A DNA stretch of 64,000 bases from Gammaproteobacteria bacterium. Lineage in GTDB: Bacteria; Pseudomonadota; Gammaproteobacteria; Steroidobacterales; Foliamicaceae. The notes under the pieces were generated by a model. That model was not told the origin of the DNA. It did no database searches and saw only the letters and a program-made list of their open reading frames with translations. Positions 55,671 through 64,000 of this stretch are shown here, piece after piece. Numbering within the stretch: the first letter of the stretch is position 1; every line of letters begins with the position of its first letter. A program made the translations under genes and the position numbers. The stretch spans positions 496,001 to 560,000 of the forward strand of contig VXYS01000009.1 of the NCBI GenBank assembly GCA_009845905.1, read 5' to 3'.

Positions 55671-56666
55671 CTAGTTTCCCGTGGGCCGCAGTCCGTGGGC
55701 CATCGTCACCAGCGCCAGTACCAGAAGGGCCGCGCAGGCATTGTGGGCCAATGCGCTGGACATGGGCAGGTAGAACCACACGTTGGCTATGCCGAGGCCG
55801 ATCTGTACCAGCGTCAGCGCGCCCACCGCCGCGCCGGCGATGCGCACCTTCCGTGCGGATGCGAAACACGTGCTGCACACCGAAAGCCAGCCGACATACA
55901 GCAGGACTGCCAGCGCTCCAAGACGGTGCGTCATGTGAATGGCCGTGCGCGCGGCATAGTCAAGCACGCCGTATTCGTAGTTCGTGCCCAGGCCCCGCCA
56001 CATCACGAAGGCTTCGGCAAAGTCCATTTCCGGCCACCACTGCCGCTGGCAGGCCGGGAAATCGGGACAGGCCAATGCCGCGTAATTGGCGCTGGTCCAG
56101 CCGCCCAGGGCCACCTGAACGATCACGATGGCGAGAGCCGGATGAACCCAGCGGTACAGGCAGCCGTCCTCGCCCTGCGCCCAGGCAGCCGCGGCAGGGC
56201 TTTGCCGCAGGATCAGCCACCACATCAATGCCAGCGTTCCGAACCCGCCCAGGAGGTGCGCCATGACCACGATCGGCTTCAATTGCCACGTGACCGTCCA
56301 CATGCCCAGCAGCCCCTGAAACACGACCAGCGCAACCAGGGACAAGGCCGGGGCCAGCACGGCGTCCGGCTCGCGGCGCTGCCGCCAGGCCAACGCGCCG
56401 ATGGCAAGAATCAGGAGTCCCAGCGTCGCCGCGGCGTAACGATGGATCATCTCTATCCAGGCCTTCGTGACGTCCACGGGACGGTCGGGGAAAGCGGCGT
56501 TCGCCGTTTCGATCTGCTCTGCGCTTTGCGGGACGTCGATGCGGCCGTAGCAGCCGGGCCAGTCGGGGCATCCCAGTCCCGCGTCGGAAAGGCGCACGAA
56601 CGCGCCCAGGACGATTACCAGCAAGGCGAAAGGCGTGGCGAGCAGCGCCAGTCTGCGTATATTCAT
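55671..56666 (-). CDS. ctaA: Haem A synthase (CtaA/COX15)
   Basis: A 331-residue membrane protein that oxidises the C8 methyl of haem O to the formyl group of haem A. Pairs of conserved His lie in MIHRYAAATLG, MAHLLGGFG, HMTHRLGAL and the late LAHN segment, matching the family's haem-ligand pattern. A CPDWPGC-type loop is present as LGCPDWPGCYG near residue 31 and a second CPDFPAC near 195. About eight helices are predicted. It is the first gene of the haem pair and 71 bases from the TonB receptor gene. Confidence 0.93.
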   Translation of the reverse strand: MNIRRLALLATPFALLVIVLGAFVRLSDAGLGCPDWPGCYGRIDVPQSAEQIETANAAFPDRPVDVTKAWIEMIHRYAAATLGLLILAIGALAWRQRREPDAVLAPALSLVALVVFQGLLGMWTVTWQLKPIVVMAHLLGGFGTLALMWWLILRQSPAAAAWAQGEDGCLYRWVHPALAIVIVQVALGGWTSANYAALACPDFPACQRQWWPEMDFAEAFVMWRGLGTNYEYGVLDYAARTAIHMTHRLGALAVLLYVGWLSVCSTCFASARKVRIAGAAVGALTLVQIGLGIANVWFYLPMSSALAHNACAALLVLALVTMAHGLRPTGN

Positions 56667-56737
56667 GCCGCCGTACGGGGAGCTGTGGGAGAAGAGGAAA
56701 GGGCGCTACGTCGGACCGGCAGGGCCGACGGCGAACT

Positions 56738-58969
56738 TCACTGGGTTCGGAATTGTACTGAAACGCCGTAGGTGCGGGGCGGGGCGTAGTGCGCCCAGCT
56801 CGCGCCGGCGAAACTGGTGCGCTGATCGGCGTACAGCGTGTCGCTCAGGTTCTTGCACCAGGCGGTGACCAGCCATCGCTCCCCGGCCGGGGTCCAACGC
56901 ACGGAAAAGTTGGCCACGCCGTACGCCTTCTGCAAGGATGCGTCGCGCTCGAAGCGTCCGGGTGCATTGTCGCTGTTGTGCCAGGCATGGTGCTTCCAGC
57001 CGTAATCAAGGTGGAAATCCAGGGCTCCGCTGCGGCCCAGGTCCAGCCCGTAGCCGGCTGCAAAAGTGAAGGAGTGCCGGGGCGAATGCGGGATCCGGTT
57101 TCCGTCGCGCCGGATGTCGAACCCCTGGATCGTGCCCACAAGGAAGCTGTCGAATCGCGCGTCCAGGTAGCCGTAAGCGAGGTTCAGCAGCAGGCTGCCG
57201 GACGGCGCCCAGGTCAGCTCCAGCTCCGCTCCGCTGATGCTTGCGCGGGCGGCGTTCTTGACCCGCAGACCGTCGAATGCGGCGGATACTTCGTCGAAAA
57301 GCAGCGTGATCCGCTGCAGGTCGTGGAAGTCGGTTGAAAAAACCGCCGCGTTGACCTGCAGCCTATCGCCCAGCCAGCGGCTCTTTATCCCGAGTTCGAC
57401 GTTGGTCGCGGTCTCTTCGCGGATCGGCTGCCCGGCCTCGGATGCGCGGCTGACCTTGGTGTCGAAGCCCCCGGACTTGAACCCCTCCGACCAGCTCGCG
57501 TAGGCCATCAGTTCCCGCCCGGCGAAAGGCCGCCATTCCGCCACCACTCGCGGCGTGAGCGCGTCGAAGGAGGCCTCGGCCGCCACGTCGTAATTCTCGA
57601 AGATGATCTGGAAGGGGATCCCCGGAACCGCGTCGTCGGTGAGCGTGCCGATGGTGCGGTTCTCCTTGTCGTCGCGCGTGTACCGCAAGCCGGCGCGGAC
57701 GGTCAGCACCGGATTGACCTCCCATGACGCGTCGGCGAAAGCCGCCCAGCCGGAAGTGCCGGAAACGCCCAGCCAGTCGCCGCGGCTGCCGTTCAGCACG
57801 CCGTCCTGGTTTACGACGATTTCCTCGTACTCGAGCCGGTCCACGTCTTCGCGTATGTAATACAGGCCCGCGACGGCCCGCCAATTCGCGGCCGGATCAA
57901 AGGCGTAGCGGACCTCCAGGCTGAACTGGTCCGCGTCCTCTTCCTGGCCGAACAGGTCGTCGAACCCCTGGCCCACCGCCAGGCTGCGCCCGCCGAACTG
58001 GTCCAGGGTATTGGCGGAGACGTCCCGGTAGGCGGCTATCGCGGTCAATTCGCCGCCGCCGATCCCCTGCTTGAGCCGCGCCGAAAGGCCCCATTGTCTG
58101 GCGTCGTAACCGATCGGCAAACCATGCTCGGAAACCCGCGGCCGGCCGGTGGAAGCGGACGGAGGAAAGCGGTCCCATCGGGTTACGCTGCGCGTCTGGC
58201 TGCCGTTGTCCTCGCGGCTGTAATCGGCGCTTAAAAGGAGGTCGCGATCGTCGCCGGACAGGACGCGCAGTTGCGCGCGCAAAGCCAGCAGGTCTTCGTC
58301 GTCGGATTCGGCGCCGCTGATCAGGTCCATTCCATAACCGTCGCGGGTCTTCCGCACCAGCGAAATCTTCCCGCCGATATTGGGACCCAGGGGGCCGGAA
58401 AGGACGCCCTTGAGATCGACGGCGTTGAACGAGCCATAGCCCGCCAGAAACCTTCCCTCCGCGCCTTCGACGCTCGGCGCGCGGGTGGTGAGGCTGATGG
58501 CGCCTCCCACGACGTTCTTGCCGAACAGCACGCCCTGCGGGCCGCGCATAACGGTCGCCTGTTCCAGGTCGAAGAGTTCGAAGAAATAGGACGTGGAACG
58601 GGCGATGTACACCTCGTCCACGAACAGGATGACCGAGTTTTCCAGCCCGCTGCGGGTGGCCCCGCTGTTGCCTATTCCGCGCACGGTCAGTTCCGACCGG
58701 CCGCTGCTGAAGGTGGAGTAGGACAGGTTCGGGATTCGCAGGGCCAGCTCGCCGATCTTCTCCACCCGCCCGGCCTCCATCGCCCCGGCGTCGAGCGCGC
58801 TGATCGACATGGGTACGTCCTGGAGGTTTTCGCTCCGTTTCTGGGCCGTCACCACGACTTCCTCCAGTACGCCGTCGGCGCGTGCGGAGAGCATTGCTGC
58901 GGAACAAGCAAAGAGAAGCGCGATTCCGGCAGGCAGCCCGGAATGAACCCTGATGATGTTGTTAGTCAC
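56738..58969 (-). CDS. TonB-dependent receptor
   Basis: A 743-residue outer-membrane receptor. The signal peptide ends near AAMLSARADG, the TonB box is LEEVVVTAQKRSENLQDVP, and the plug contains LTVRGIGNSGATRSG, ILFVDEVYIAR and QATVMRGPQGVLFGKNVVGG. The barrel closes with YGVSVQFRTQ. The ENLQDVPMSISALDA style is the common Sphingomonas/Caulobacter-like receptor type used for many organic substrates and siderophores. It lies between ctaA and the ybdK-copA pair with gaps of about 70 bases on each side, so no partner gene suggests its ligand. Confidence 0.92.
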   Translation of the reverse strand: MTNNIIRVHSGLPAGIALLFACSAAMLSARADGVLEEVVVTAQKRSENLQDVPMSISALDAGAMEAGRVEKIGELALRIPNLSYSTFSSGRSELTVRGIGNSGATRSGLENSVILFVDEVYIARSTSYFFELFDLEQATVMRGPQGVLFGKNVVGGAISLTTRAPSVEGAEGRFLAGYGSFNAVDLKGVLSGPLGPNIGGKISLVRKTRDGYGMDLISGAESDDEDLLALRAQLRVLSGDDRDLLLSADYSREDNGSQTRSVTRWDRFPPSASTGRPRVSEHGLPIGYDARQWGLSARLKQGIGGGELTAIAAYRDVSANTLDQFGGRSLAVGQGFDDLFGQEEDADQFSLEVRYAFDPAANWRAVAGLYYIREDVDRLEYEEIVVNQDGVLNGSRGDWLGVSGTSGWAAFADASWEVNPVLTVRAGLRYTRDDKENRTIGTLTDDAVPGIPFQIIFENYDVAAEASFDALTPRVVAEWRPFAGRELMAYASWSEGFKSGGFDTKVSRASEAGQPIREETATNVELGIKSRWLGDRLQVNAAVFSTDFHDLQRITLLFDEVSAAFDGLRVKNAARASISGAELELTWAPSGSLLLNLAYGYLDARFDSFLVGTIQGFDIRRDGNRIPHSPRHSFTFAAGYGLDLGRSGALDFHLDYGWKHHAWHNSDNAPGRFERDASLQKAYGVANFSVRWTPAGERWLVTAWCKNLSDTLYADQRTSFAGASWAHYAPPRTYGVSVQFRTQ

Positions 58970-59039
58970 GGCTCAAGTCCCGAAAAGCGTTTTCCGATTC
59001 CCGTACTTTAGCGCCCTGCGCTGCTTCCGGGAACCGGCC

Positions 59040-60185
59040 CTAAATCCCGGCGCGGGTGTCCTCGAGGATGAGATCGACGACCGATTTGAGCGCCTGCGCT
59101 TCGCTGTCGCCTTCCAGAAGGCGCAGGCGGTAGTGATCCGTCTGTCGGTCGGCGCCGCTGCCGTAGTTGACGATATCCAGCGCGTGGCGCAGCTCCGCCT
59201 CGCAGCCCAGCGCTTCGGCCTCATCGCTCAGGGTGTCGATCAACTGCTTCACCAGATCGGCGATGTCCGTGCGACCGCTGCCGGCCATTCCGCCAAGAAA
59301 AGCGAGCACCCCATAGCGCTGCGCCACCCAGCGGTTTTCGGCGATTATTTCCGTCAGCGGTTCTTCGGGCAGTTCGTCCGCGTAATGCTGGCGAAGCAGC
59401 CGGCGCACGAGGCAGGCGAACCAGGCGACCAGGCACAGCGCGTCTTCGAGCCGCGTGCCCAGGTCGCAGATGCGCAACTCAATGGTCGGGTAGCGTTGCG
59501 AGGGACGGATGTCCCACCAGATTTCACTGCCGTCGCTGATGAAATTCATGCGCTGGTAGGTGGCCAGGAGCTGTTCGTAGTCGGCTGCGGAATGCAGCGC
59601 GTTGGGCAAGCTGGTGCGGGGCAGCGCGCCCACGACGCAAAGCCGGTACGACTTGTAGCCGGTATTGCGGCCCTGGGCAAACGGCGACGAAGCGGACAGC
59701 GCCAGCAGCACCGGTAAATAACGGCGCAGGGCGGTCATCACACGGATACGCGCGTCCTTGTCGCCGAAGCCCGCATGAACGTGCATGCCGCTCACCATGA
59801 AGTTGCGCACCGCCTGCTGATAGGTCATTTCGAAATCCAGGTAGCGCTGGCGGGGCGTCGTGAGCTGGTCGGTCCACTTTGCGAAGGGGTGGGTTGAAGC
59901 GCCCAGGACCGCCGCCCCGAATCGCTCCGCCGCCTCGATCACGAGGCCGCGCGTCTCGCGCAGGGATGAACGCACGCCGGAAACGGACCGGCATACGCGG
60001 GTATTGGTTTCGATCTGCGAACGCAGAAACTCCGGCACCACCTTGTGCGGACCGACGCGTGTCTGGCAGTGTTCGAAAATCTGGGGGTCGGGGTCGGCGA
60101 GCATGTCGCGCGTGTCCGGATCGACGAGAAAGAACTCCTCCTCGACACCCAGCGTGATCGAAAGGTCGGATTTTCCCGTGTTCAC
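59040..60185 (-). CDS. ybdK: YbdK-family carboxylate-amine ligase (GCS2 type)
   Basis: A 381-residue protein of the glutamate-cysteine ligase type 2 family. [17 protein letters not shown] is the conserved start, [11 protein letters not shown] and [14 protein letters not shown] carry the active-site acids and His, and the [18 protein letters not shown] segment is typical. Such proteins have weak gamma-glutamylcysteine ligase activity and may make glutathione-like or other amide thiols. The start is GTG at 60185, which overlaps the P-ATPase stop (GTGA). That coupling with a copper-type exporter suggests a metal or thiol-homeostasis role. The family's true substrate is unsettled. Confidence 0.9.
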   Translation of the reverse strand: MNTGKSDLSITLGVEEEFFLVDPDTRDMLADPDPQIFEHCQTRVGPHKVVPEFLRSQIETNTRVCRSVSGVRSSLRETRGLVIEAAERFGAAVLGASTHPFAKWTDQLTTPRQRYLDFEMTYQQAVRNFMVSGMHVHAGFGDKDARIRVMTALRRYLPVLLALSASSPFAQGRNTGYKSYRLCVVGALPRTSLPNALHSAADYEQLLATYQRMNFISDGSEIWWDIRPSQRYPTIELRICDLGTRLEDALCLVAWFACLVRRLLRQHYADELPEEPLTEIIAENRWVAQRYGVLAFLGGMAGSGRTDIADLVKQLIDTLSDEAEALGCEAELRHALDIVNYGSGADRQTDHYRLRLLEGDSEAQALKSVVDLILEDTRAGI

Positions 60186-62656
60186 AGTCCGGCTTTCCTC
60201 AACCTCAGCGCGTTGCTGATGACCGAGACCGACGACAGGCTCATGGCGGCGGCAGCAATCATGGGCGACAGCAGAAGGCCGACGAACGGATAAAGCACGC
60301 CGGCCGCGACGGGTACACCGGCCGAATTGTAGATGAACGCAAAGAACAGGTTCTGCCGGATATTGCGCATCGTCGCATGCGCCAGCCGGCGGGCCCGGAC
60401 AATCCCGTTCAGGTCGCCCTTGACCAGCGTGAAGCCCGCGCTCTCGATCGCCACGTCGGCGCCCGTGCCCATCGCGACCCCCACGTCCGCCTGGGCCAGC
60501 GCGGGCGCGTCGTTCACGCCGTCGCCCGCCATCGCGACCCTGGCGCCGGCTTCCTGCAGCTCTCTAATGATGCGGGCCTTGTCTTCCGGAAGAACGTCGG
60601 CGCGAATCTCATCGATCCCGAGCCTGGAGGCCACGGCCTTCGCGGTGCGTTCGTTGTCCCCCGTGACCATGACGATGCGCAGGCCTTCGGCATGCAGCGC
60701 CTTCAGCGCCTGCGGCGTCGTTTCCTTGACCGGATCGGCGACGCTCAAAAGCCCGTCCAGCCGGCCCTCGACCACGACGAACATGACCGTCTCGCCCTGG
60801 TCGCGGCGCCGGTTCGCCATTTCGCTTGCCTTGCCGGCGTCGAGCCCGAGGTCGGCAAGCAGCCTGGCGTTGCCCAGCGCAACCGCCTTGCCCTCGACCT
60901 GTCCCTTGACGCCTTTCCCGGTGACCGCCTCGAATTCTTCCGCTCTCGAAAGGATCAGGCCACGGTCCTCGGCTCCCGCAACGATCGCCTCGGCCAGCGG
61001 GTGCTCGCTGCCTCGTTCGAGCGACGCCGCCAGCCGCAGCAACTCCGCCTCGTCAATTCCCGTCTCCGGGGCCACCGCGACCAGCTTCGGCTTGCCCACG
61101 GTCAGGGTGCCGGTCTTGTCGACGATCAGCGTGCCGACCCCGGCGAACCGCTCAAGCGCTTCGGCGTTCCTGATCAGAACGCCGGCCTGCGCGCCCCGGC
61201 CGGTCGCCGTCATGATGGACATGGGCGTGGCAAGGCCAAGCGCGCAGGGACAGGCGATGATCAGGACCGAGACCGCCGCCACCAGGGCATAGGCCATGGC
61301 CGGCGCCGGGCCCCAGTTCGACCAGACGGCAAACGCCGCCACCGCGACCAGGACGACCGCGGGCACGAAGTATCCGGCCACCACGTCGGCCAGTTTCTGG
61401 ATCGGCGCGCGGCTGCGCTGCGCCTGCGCAACCATCTCGACGATTTGCGACAGCATGGTGTCGGCGCCGACGCGCCTGGCCTCGATGACAAGCGTGCCGC
61501 TACCGTTGATAGTCGCTCCGGTCACCGGATCGCCGAGGGCCTTTTCGACCGGCACCGGCTCGCCGGTCAGCATGGACTCGTCAATCGAAGAATGGCCTTC
61601 GGCAACCGCCCCGTCCACCGGCACCTTCTCGCCGGGGCGTATCCGAAGGCGATCGCCGACCTGAACGTCGTCGAGCTGGATTTCCTCTTCGCGGCCATCC
61701 GGGCGGACGATGCGCGCCGTCTTCGGCGCCAGGTCCAGAAGCGCTCGGATCGCGTCGCCCGTCCGCTCCCGGGCGCGCAGTTCCAGTACCTGGCCCAGCA
61801 ACACGAGGACCACGATGACGGCCGCAGCCTCGTAATAAACCCCGACATGGCCTCCGGCGTCGCGGAATCCGGACGGAAATATCCCCGGCGCGATTGTCGC
61901 GACGACACTGAACGCATAAGCTGCGCCGACGCCCATCGCGATCAGCGTGAACATGTTCAGGCTGCGGTTGACGACGGACTTCACTCCGCGCACGAAGAAC
62001 GGCCAGCCCGACCAGAGGACGACCGGCGTCGCCAGAACCAGTTCGGTCCAGGCGGCGATGGCCCCGCCGATCCACTCGCGCAGGGGCAGGCCCAGCATCG
62101 GACCCATCGCGAGCGCCAGGACCGGCACCGTCAGCGCGGATCCGATCCAGAAGCGGCGCGTGAAATCCACGAGTTCCGGATTGGGTCCCTGGTCGGCGGC
62201 GGGCACGCCCATCGGCTCCAGCGCCATGCCGCAGCTAGGGCAGTCGGAGGGCTCCTCCCGGACGATCTCCGGGCACATGGGACAGGTGTAAAGCGTGCCC
62301 TCGGGCACCGGTTCGGGCTCGGGGAGCCCTTCCAGATAAACGGCAGGGTCTGCCTCGAATTTCTCCTGGCAACGCGCCGCGCAGAAATAGAAGCGCTGGC
62401 CGGCGTGTTTGGCGACATGCCGGGCGCTCGCGCGCGCCACGGTCATGCCGCAGACCGGATCCTCCGCCTCAAGGTAATCTTCCGGCGCGGCCGCGAACTT
62501 GTCGCGGCATCCCGCGCAGCAGAATCGATAGACGTGGCCGTCGTGCTCGTAAGTAGGCTTGTCCGCGTCCGGATCGACGGTCATGGCGCAGACCGGATCC
62601 CTCACGACGGCCGCCTGCGGGCGTTCGTGCTCATGCCGATGCGCGTGAGTAGTCAT
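60182..62656 (-). CDS. copA: Copper-type heavy-metal P1B-ATPase with two YHS domains
   Basis: An 824-residue metal-exporting P1B-type ATPase. The N-terminus has two YHS domains ([20 protein letters not shown] from 20 and [20 protein letters not shown] from 66), then a [20 protein letters not shown] metal-binding segment near 120-140. The membrane metal site is IIACPCALG near 468, the phosphorylation motif DKTGTLT near 512 and [12 protein letters not shown] near 709. The CPC site and flanks fit the Cu(I)/Ag(I) subgroup. The usual CXXC-type HMA domains are absent and replaced by YHS domains. It converts ATP energy into export to the periplasm. The gene is coupled to ybdK. Confidence 0.93.
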   Translation of the reverse strand: MTTHAHRHEHERPQAAVVRDPVCAMTVDPDADKPTYEHDGHVYRFCCAGCRDKFAAAPEDYLEAEDPVCGMTVARASARHVAKHAGQRFYFCAARCQEKFEADPAVYLEGLPEPEPVPEGTLYTCPMCPEIVREEPSDCPSCGMALEPMGVPAADQGPNPELVDFTRRFWIGSALTVPVLALAMGPMLGLPLREWIGGAIAAWTELVLATPVVLWSGWPFFVRGVKSVVNRSLNMFTLIAMGVGAAYAFSVVATIAPGIFPSGFRDAGGHVGVYYEAAAVIVVLVLLGQVLELRARERTGDAIRALLDLAPKTARIVRPDGREEEIQLDDVQVGDRLRIRPGEKVPVDGAVAEGHSSIDESMLTGEPVPVEKALGDPVTGATINGSGTLVIEARRVGADTMLSQIVEMVAQAQRSRAPIQKLADVVAGYFVPAVVLVAVAAFAVWSNWGPAPAMAYALVAAVSVLIIACPCALGLATPMSIMTATGRGAQAGVLIRNAEALERFAGVGTLIVDKTGTLTVGKPKLVAVAPETGIDEAELLRLAASLERGSEHPLAEAIVAGAEDRGLILSRAEEFEAVTGKGVKGQVEGKAVALGNARLLADLGLDAGKASEMANRRRDQGETVMFVVVEGRLDGLLSVADPVKETTPQALKALHAEGLRIVMVTGDNERTAKAVASRLGIDEIRADVLPEDKARIIRELQEAGARVAMAGDGVNDAPALAQADVGVAMGTGADVAIESAGFTLVKGDLNGIVRARRLAHATMRNIRQNLFFAFIYNSAGVPVAAGVLYPFVGLLLSPMIAAAAMSLSSVSVISNALRLRKAGL

Positions 62657-62721
62657 GGGCTAATTCCCTTTCGTCAACGTGGACTCGTCGATTCTCACCG
62701 GCGTCCTGCTTCCTGTGTCCC

Positions 62722-62756
62722 GCCGGTACCGGCCTGCCGCCGCGTACATCATAATA
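62722..62756 (-). promoter_or_regulatory. Candidate -10 and palindrome upstream of the P-ATPase gene
   Basis: On the minus strand TATTAT (62756-62751) is a possible -10 about 95 bases before the ATPase start. Downstream of it, GCCGGTACCGGC at 62733-62722 is a perfect 12-base palindrome. It could be an operator, but it does not resemble a CueR-type box, whose palindrome lies between -35 and -10. A convincing -35 was not found. Confidence 0.3.
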
Positions 62757-62800
62757 CCCGAGCAAAGAACAGTTCGTGGCTCGTGTGGAGCACTGCGCCG

Positions 62801-64000
62801 ATGCCGGTATTCGAGACCAAGACAGATCCCAGGTCCGGGGAGTTTGCAGCCAACGCGACGGTCAACCGGGAGTACGCGGCCCGGCTGAAGGAACTCAAGG
62901 CCGGCATTGCCCGGGGCGGCTCCGAATCCTCGCGCGCAAGGCACCTGGGACGCGGCAAGATGCTGGTCCGCGACCGCGTGGACATGCTGATCGACGCCGG
63001 CGCTCCGTTCCTCGAAATCGGCCAGCTCGCGGCCCACGAGGTCTACGATCAGCCTGTGCCCGCGGCGGGTCTGGTCTGCGGCATCGGGCGGATTCACGGA
63101 ACGGAATGCATGGTTGTCGCCAACGACGCCACGGTCAAGGGTGGCGCCTACTATCCGCTGACGGTCAAGAAACACCTGCGCGCCCAGGAGATCGCGCTGG
63201 AAAACCACCTTCCCTGCGTATATCTCGCCGACTCGGGCGGCGCCTATCTGCCCCTGCAGGATGAAGTCTTTCCGGACCGGGAACACTTCGGGCGAATTTT
63301 CTACAACCAGGCGAGGCTGTCGGCGCGCAACATTCCGCAGGTGGCGGTGGTCATGGGTTCTTGCACCGCGGGCGGCGCCTACGTCCCTGCCATGAGCGAC
63401 GAGACCATCATCGTGAAGGACCAGGGAACCATATTCCTCGGCGGTCCGCCGCTGGTGAAGGCGGCGACCGGCGAGGAGGTGGACAGCGAAACGCTGGGTG
63501 GCGGAGACCTTCACACCAGGATATCCGGCGTCGCCGACTACCTGGCGGAGAACGACGGCCACGCGCTGAGCCTCGCACGGGACATCGTTCGTCGCCTGAA
63601 CCGGGACGGCGGGGCACGGGTGGAACCGTCGGCAGCGAAGGATCCCCTTTATCCGGCGGAAGAGATTTACGGAATCGTCCCTCGCGGCCTTCGCTACATC
63701 TACAACGTGCGCGAGGTCATTGCGCGCATCGTGGACGCTTCCGAGTTCGAGGAGTTCAAGCCCCGCTACGGGACGACGCTGGTTTGCGCGTTCGCCAGGC
63801 TGGGCGGCTACCCGGTCGGCGTTCTCGCCAACAACGGAATCCTGTTCTCCGAGTCCGCTCTGAAAGGCGCACATTTCATCCAGCTTTGCAATCGGCGTGG
63901 AATTCCGCTGCTGTTCCTGCAGAACATTGCCGGATTCATGGTGGGCAAGGATTTCGAACGCCGCGGCATCGCCAAGGACGGCGCCAAGCTGATCACCGCG
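62801..64000 (+). CDS. mccB: Methylcrotonoyl-CoA carboxylase beta subunit (5' part, runs off the window)
   Basis: The first 400 residues of a carboxyltransferase subunit, starting with ATG at 62801 ([12 protein letters not shown]). Conserved parts include [16 protein letters not shown]-like sequence ([20 protein letters not shown]), [34 protein letters not shown] and, near the window end, [20 protein letters not shown]. These match the beta subunit of methylcrotonoyl-CoA carboxylase better than the propionyl-CoA or acetyl-CoA type. It would carboxylate 3-methylcrotonyl-CoA in leucine degradation using a biotinylated alpha subunit, presumably just beyond the window. It lies divergently from the P-ATPase gene, 144 bases away. 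Confidence 0.9.
   Translation, partial: MPVFETKTDPRSGEFAANATVNREYAARLKELKAGIARGGSESSRARHLGRGKMLVRDRVDMLIDAGAPFLEIGQLAAHEVYDQPVPAAGLVCGIGRIHGTECMVVANDATVKGGAYYPLTVKKHLRAQEIALENHLPCVYLADSGGAYLPLQDEVFPDREHFGRIFYNQARLSARNIPQVAVVMGSCTAGGAYVPAMSDETIIVKDQGTIFLGGPPLVKAATGEEVDSETLGGGDLHTRISGVADYLAENDGHALSLARDIVRRLNRDGGARVEPSAAKDPLYPAEEIYGIVPRGLRYIYNVREVIARIVDASEFEEFKPRYGTTLVCAFARLGGYPVGVLANNGILFSESALKGAHFIQLCNRRGIPLLFLQNIAGFMVGKDFERRGIAKDGAKLITA

Overview
The window is GC-rich, densely coded bacterial chromosome. Gene content and gene order point to a Gammaproteobacterium: glnE next to LPS-core genes and a zf-CHCC protein, groES-groEL behind a sigma-32-type promoter, aroQ-accB-accC then fis-purH-purD, trxA-rho divergent from rhlB, and CtaA/CtaB haem A synthesis. 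Five TonB-dependent receptors, Tat-exported oxidoreductases and hydrolases, and the start of an acyl-CoA carboxylase suggest an aerobic heterotroph living on organic acids, amino acids and amines. I cannot name the genus. I saw no rRNA, tRNA, prophage or CRISPR array, and the only mobile-element trace is a truncated IS1380-type transposase fragment near the left end.

Layout. 1-1603: a decayed catabolic cluster with a C-terminal gene fragment, an intact SDR, a fused crotonase/acyl-CoA dehydrogenase remnant cut by the IS fragment, and a RAM-domain regulator. 1696-4545: a cobalamin riboswitch, a BtuB-like receptor and a PduO-type corrinoid adenosyltransferase. 4617-7561: outer-membrane biogenesis (LpxL-like acyltransferase, KdkA, heptosyltransferase) and a small zinc-finger protein. 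7580-12574: glnE and groES-groEL. 12942-20100: a TonB receptor converging on an operon of four apparently exported proteins (double alpha/beta hydrolase, CpeT-like lipoprotein, Tat-exported nitrilase homologue, DUF2799 protein). 20245-26640: housekeeping run aroQ-accB-accC-fis-purH-purD plus a coupled Asp/Glu-racemase-like gene.

26679-33710: two TonB receptors flanking a Tat-exported flavin amine oxidase. 33730-36016: an operon of two DUF1538 membrane proteins, a PII-like protein and a CBS-domain protein. 36091-40183: rho, trxA, rhlB, cysQ. 40198-48846: DUF1838 Tat lipoprotein, GPH-type transporter, HpaH-HpaI, two small alpha/beta hydrolases, PPK2, a secreted amidohydrolase and a YeiH-type exporter. 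49434-53928: an AapJQMP-type amino-acid ABC transporter whose ATPase gene is inverted and separated by an unknown small membrane protein. 53925-56666: SDR and haem O/A synthesis. 56738-62656: TonB receptor, YbdK-like ligase and a copper-type P-ATPase with two YHS domains. 62801-end: 5' part of mccB.

The most interesting unexplained units are the DUF1538/DUF1538/PII/CBS operon, the four-gene exported-protein operon, and the small membrane protein inside the split amino-acid transporter. Individual proteins with unusual catalytic residues are an alpha/beta hydrolase with His at the nucleophile position and a racemase-family protein lacking its first Cys. Two compact palindromic elements (5523-5586, 49276-49375) are not explained by genes.
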